Below are positions 60,260-64,000 of a DNA stretch of 64,000 bases, piece after piece. The notes below the pieces were generated by a model, which saw nothing but the letters and a program-made list of their open reading frames with translations, had not been told where the DNA came from and ran no database searches. The DNA comes from Oscarella lobularis. Its lineage: Eukaryota; Porifera; Homoscleromorpha; Homosclerophorida; Oscarellidae. The position numbers and the translations under genes are program-made. Within the stretch, counting starts at the first letter, position 1. Each line of letters starts with the position of its first letter. The stretch is taken from the NCBI RefSeq assembly GCF_947507565.1, contig NC_089175.1, positions 4,081,733 to 4,145,732 of the forward strand, read 5' to 3'.

Positions 60260-60600
60260 TGCAAAGGTTGCGCCCACTTTTTATAGGAAAGTGTCTGTAA
60301 TTCGTTGCGCGCGAGTCGCGCTTACGGATGAGGCGCATGGAACGTCACTCGCGCATAAAAAGTGCTGGCCGTAACGCTCACTTTTGATGGGCAAGTGTCT
60401 TCAATTCGTTGCGCGCGAATGGCGCTTGCGGTTCAGGCGTATGGAACGCCACTCGCGCATAGTAATGGCGTGGCCAACGGCAGCGCCCGACTGCTTATTA
60501 AATATTTAGGCCCACACAATTAAAGATGAGGCCTTCAATTTAATATTTAGGCCCTAAGAAATAGAGATGAGTGCCTCAATTTAATATTTAGATAAAGATA
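60260..60600. repeat. GC-rich hairpin dimer and ttaggccc segment
   Basis: Hairpin modules at 60260-60500, then aatatttaggcccacacaat as at 57745. Together with the following array it duplicates the 57.6-58.0 kb region. Confidence 0.75.
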
Positions 60601-61033
60601 AGAGTCTGGCAAAGCGACTCTCTTGTAATAAATTCCAGTGAAATTGCAAGAGACTGGCCCACCGAATCTCTTGTAATAAATTACGGTGAAATTACAAGAG
60701 TCTCGGCAACAGACTCTCTTGCAATAAATTGCAGTAAAATTACAAGAGACTGGCCAACAGACTCTCTTGTAATAAATTACAGTAAAATTACAAGAGACTG
60801 GACAACAGACTCTCTTGTAATAAATTACAGTGAAATTACAAGAGACTGGCCAACAGACTCTCTCGTATGAAATTACAGTGAAATTACAAGAGACGAGCCA
60901 ATTCTTGTATTAAATTACAGTGAAATTACAAGAGACTGGCCTACAGACTCTCTTGTAATAAATTACAGTTAAATTACAAGAGTCTGGCCAACCGACTCTC
61001 TTGTAATAATTTACATTGAAATTACAAGAGGCT
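60597..61033. repeat. 48-bp hairpin array, locus 5
   Basis: About nine units leading directly into element R through gaggctgaaaaaacgcgcctc, exactly as at 54290. Confidence 0.9.
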
Positions 61034-61860
61034 GAAAAAACGCGCCTCTTTCACGTAGCAAATTTTTAAAAAATTTAAAAAAGGTTACGACACTTGATAC
61101 AAACCACACGGAAGACGGTGCTATGGAGGTTTATCCGGTATCAGAGGTATCTCACAGGCGCAGCGGAGCTAATTGACTAGGAAGGCCGGAGCCCTTGTCG
61201 GGTGAGGAGAATGACCGACCACCGGGCCATGATGGTCAAACCCTTGGGGATTATTTATTAGAAAAATCTCAATCACAAACGGGGAAGGGTGGTGACAGAA
61301 AACAAGGCAAAAACTCTAGCAGTTAACTGGGGCCCTAAAACTACGAAGGAGAGTTTCCAACTCCCTTCTATCCTAGTCACGAGCTCATGCTCCTGCTACT
61401 GATAAGTATATGGAAACGCTGGGTATATATATGAGAACCCTGCCGGAGTCACTTCGACTGCAGCTATTCACCAACCAAAAATACTCTCTCAATCGGCCGC
61501 AAATACGTTTCTGACAATAACAACAAACGAATTTTGTCGGAAATCAATCTAGAAACGCGAAAAAACGGAGAATATAACGCGTGCCACGTACGAAAGGCAC
61601 GCCCTGTCACGCTACATATGACGTCAGTTGAATGCAACAAAATGCTTCATAGGAAGTATTAGGAACAAGTAGAGGCAAAGAATTCGCCGCGAAGTGCATT
61701 GTGGGTCTATTCTAAAGACATTCCGTCGCCATTTAGAGGCGAAAAGCAAACGGATGCGAAGTTACGACGATATGCTTGATCAGCGAAATCTAGGTGATAT
61801 GTGCCGCCTCTATAAACAGGCATAGCGAAACGCGCGCTAAGCGGATCAGTCCAGAGATAA
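61033..61860 (-). mobile_element. Element R, copy 3 (reverse), with a 97-bp insertion
   Basis: Same as copy 2 except for about 97 bp (61250-61348, ttatttattagaaaaatctc to ccctaaaactacgaa) inserted within cccttgggga|gagtttccaa. A possible short target duplication (gga) flanks it. Confidence 0.75.
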
Positions 61861-62520
61861 TATTGTCTCTGATCAGACGCTACATGACTAGCTAGTACTG
61901 GCGCGCCGCGCGCAGGCACTCGTTGCTGGCGCGCCGCGCGCAGGCACTCGTTAATTGACTGAGCACTGCCGCGCCGCGCGCTGGCTCTCGTCAAATTATC
62001 TAACTACAGACAAATAAATTACGTCAAAATTTGTCCGAAGACAAATTTCGTTTATAAGGAAAAGGCTGAAATTATGTTTTCAGCCGTCTTCCTAGTAGAA
62101 ATTAATTCACGTTTTCAACAATCCGCTCCCTCTGTACATTTATATACTCCGGGCGAAGGACGGCTCCCTGAGTATATAAATATATTTCCTCCTTGTAGAA
62201 ATTAATAAGAAAAAGGCTGAAATCATGTTTTCAACCGTCCTCCTTCTAGAAATTAATCATTGGTTTTTCAATTTAAAATTGGCAATACTTTTCATATATT
62301 CCGCCATATTTGGCGACGCTAAATCCATCCGCTCGTCGTCCGTACTTCGACAGACTCTCCAACAGACTCTCTTGCAAAGGGGGCGCCCACTTTTTATATT
62401 TATAGGCAAGTGTCTGTAATTCGTTGCGCGCGAGTCGCGCTTACGGATGAGGCGCATGGAACGCCACTCGCGCATAGTAATGGCGTGGTGCAGCGGCCCG
62501 ACTGCTTATTAATTAAAAAA
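61860..62520. repeat. Segment duplicated from 54991-55760
   Basis: Same order as 54991-55760 but with an extra ctggcgcgccgcgcgcaggc copy near 61930 and a single rather than double GC-rich module. Confidence 0.65.
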
Positions 62521-62589
62521 GTATTTCTGTGGGGCCTCAAAATTTTGAACGCCGCCTGGCCAAGTGGTTTCGAACTCGTCTGTCGTAAA

Positions 62590-63459
62590 TGTTTCTAGCG
62601 TTTATTTATTAGGTAGGGAAACATGTTTCCAGTGTTTTGTTATTAGGTAGGGAAACATGTTTCCATTAGGTAGGGAAACATTTTTCCAGTGTTGATTCAT
62701 TAGGTCGGGAAACATGTTTCTATTAGGTTGGGAAACATGTTTCCAGTGTTTATTCATTAGGTAGGGAAACATGTTTCTAGCGTTTATTTATTAGGTAGGG
62801 AAACATTTTTTTAGTGTTTTTTATTAGGTAGGGAAACATGTTTCTGTTAGGTAGGGAAAAATGTTCCCAGTGTTTATTCATTAAGTAGGGAAACTTGTTT
62901 CCATTGAGTAGGGATACATGTTTTCATATTTTTATTATGTAGGGAAACATGTTTCCGGCGTTTATTCATTAGGTAGGAGCACATGTTTATTCATTATGTA
63001 GGGAGGGGCACATGTTTCTAGCGTTTATTTATTATGTAGGGAAACATGTTTCCAGCGTTTATTCATTAGGTAGGGGAACATGTTTCCAGCGTTTATTCAT
63101 TAGGTAGGAGCACATGTTTATTCATTAGGTAGGGAGGGGCACATTTTTCTAGCGTTTATTTATTATGTAGGGAAACATGTTTCCAGCGTTTATTCATTAG
63201 GTAGGGGAACATGTTTCCAGCGTTTATTCATTAGGTAGGGGAACATGTTTCCAGCGTTTAATCATTAGGTAGGGAAACATGTTTCCATTATGTAGGGAAA
63301 CATGTTTTCATCGTTTTTTCATTAGGTAGGGAAACATGTTTCCAGCGTTTATTTTTTAGGTAGGGAAACATGTTTCCAGTATTTATTCATTAGAGAGGGA
63401 AACATGTTTCCATTAGGTAGGGAAATATGTTTCCAGTGTTTATTCATTAGGTAGGGAAG
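62590..63459. repeat. 34-bp palindromic array, locus 2
   Basis: About 25 units of attaggtagggaaacatgtt/tccagcgtttattc, some with half-units. It ends exactly where VWA7 copy C begins. Confidence 0.92.
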
Positions 63460-64000
63460 CTCATCGTTTTTTTGTGGATGTCACGGTGCCTGTCTGCTTT
63501 CCGGAAAGCGCTAACAACACGTTCACTGTAACGGCCACTTTGACAATTGGTAAGCGCCAAGAATTAGTCGATTCCTTGCTGTTCGATTTTCTCGTCGACT
63601 CGGAGGTACAGTGCTATATGTTTACATTGTCGAAAGTCTTTACGTAGTGCTAAAGGCTTTCTAAAGAATTCTCGTGTACACGCTGTTAATCGGCAATGCT
63701 AGTGGTACACGTTTTCTATATCTTTTCAGACTGAATATTGGATTGAGCTATTTTTTTTCTTGCAGTTTGTTGATCGTACGGCTCGAGTGTGTTTCCTCAA
63801 TACTGTTTCAGCGACAGACTGCTCAAGTCTTCTCGCCTTGTGCAGTGGCTACTGGTCGGCTACACTTTCCGTCATAGATAATTCTTCCTCAATGGTGGTT
63901 GCTGAAATCACTGACGTAGATGTGTCAAATCCTTCGGACGATGCGGCGACGATTTCCTCTCCGAATTTGCCTCTTCCACGCAACGAGTTTTCCTTCGTGA
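63460..64000 (+). pseudogene. VWA7: VWA7-like copy C, partial (starts mid-exon, runs off the window)
   Basis: Homology to copy A starts at about 63460 in the middle of exon 3 (ctcatcgtttttttgtggat, cf. 2992), continues through the end of exon 3 (63605), the intron, and exon 4 from 63766 to the window end. The frame is open. Intron and exons are much closer to copy A than to copy B (for example ctttctaaagaattctcgtg is shared with A), so it is a recent duplicate of A. It lacks everything upstream of exon 3 at this site, so it is 5'-truncated here. Confidence 0.75.

Overview
This window is eukaryotic and animal. Genes are split by very short introns (about 45-60 bp) with GT-AG boundaries. Their domains are those of an early-branching metazoan: scavenger receptor cysteine-rich (SRCR) receptors, a VWA7-type secreted von Willebrand A protein, an immunoglobulin-transmembrane-Death receptor, an ankyrin-Roc-COR-Death protein and an ionotropic glutamate receptor. 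I infer a sponge-like genome. The glutamate receptor would favour a homoscleromorph or calcareous sponge over a demosponge, but the species cannot be fixed from this sequence alone.

Layout. 1-9.3 kb: an intact VWA7-like gene (416-4146, +), tail-to-tail with a truncated SRCR receptor pseudogene (4402-5903, -), then a stray Death-domain exon (5904-6208, +) and an intact Ig x3-TM-Death receptor (6641-8795, +). 9.3-11.2 kb: the 5' half of a second VWA7 copy, broken by a nonsense codon. 11.2-40.7 kb: about 29.5 kb lodged inside that second copy. It carries the 3' exons of ELP4, an ankyrin-Roc-COR-Death (Roco) gene (12399-16024), and then a satellite block: two arrays of a 45-bp repeat (16.27-27.98 and 34.56-40.72 kb) around a decayed sulfotransferase and at least six other tandem families. 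40.7-46.4 kb: the 3' half of VWA7 copy 2 and a complete SRCR receptor (43222-46434, -) with about 50 stalk repeats.

46.5-63.46 kb is repeat-rich and holds gene fragments rather than whole genes: unidentified exons, a frame-broken glutamate receptor, the first exons of CRNKL1 (crooked neck), and three copies of an ISWI/SMARCA5-type helicase fragment. These sit among a dispersed element of about 0.75 kb, 48-bp hairpin-forming arrays, a hairpin-bearing GC-rich module and 34-bp palindromic arrays. At 63460 a third VWA7 copy starts abruptly in mid-exon and runs off the end.

VWA7 and SRCR form a duplicated tail-to-tail pair. The products look secreted or membrane-bound, while the Ig-Death and Roco-Death proteins look like signalling components. 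A functional link between them is only inferred from proximity. The most striking features are the 29.5-kb split of VWA7 copy 2, the approximately 17.9 kb of 45-bp satellite open in most reading frames, the SRCR stalk expansion, the Ig-TM-Death and Roco-Death architectures, and repeated mobile-looking modules carrying fragments of housekeeping genes.
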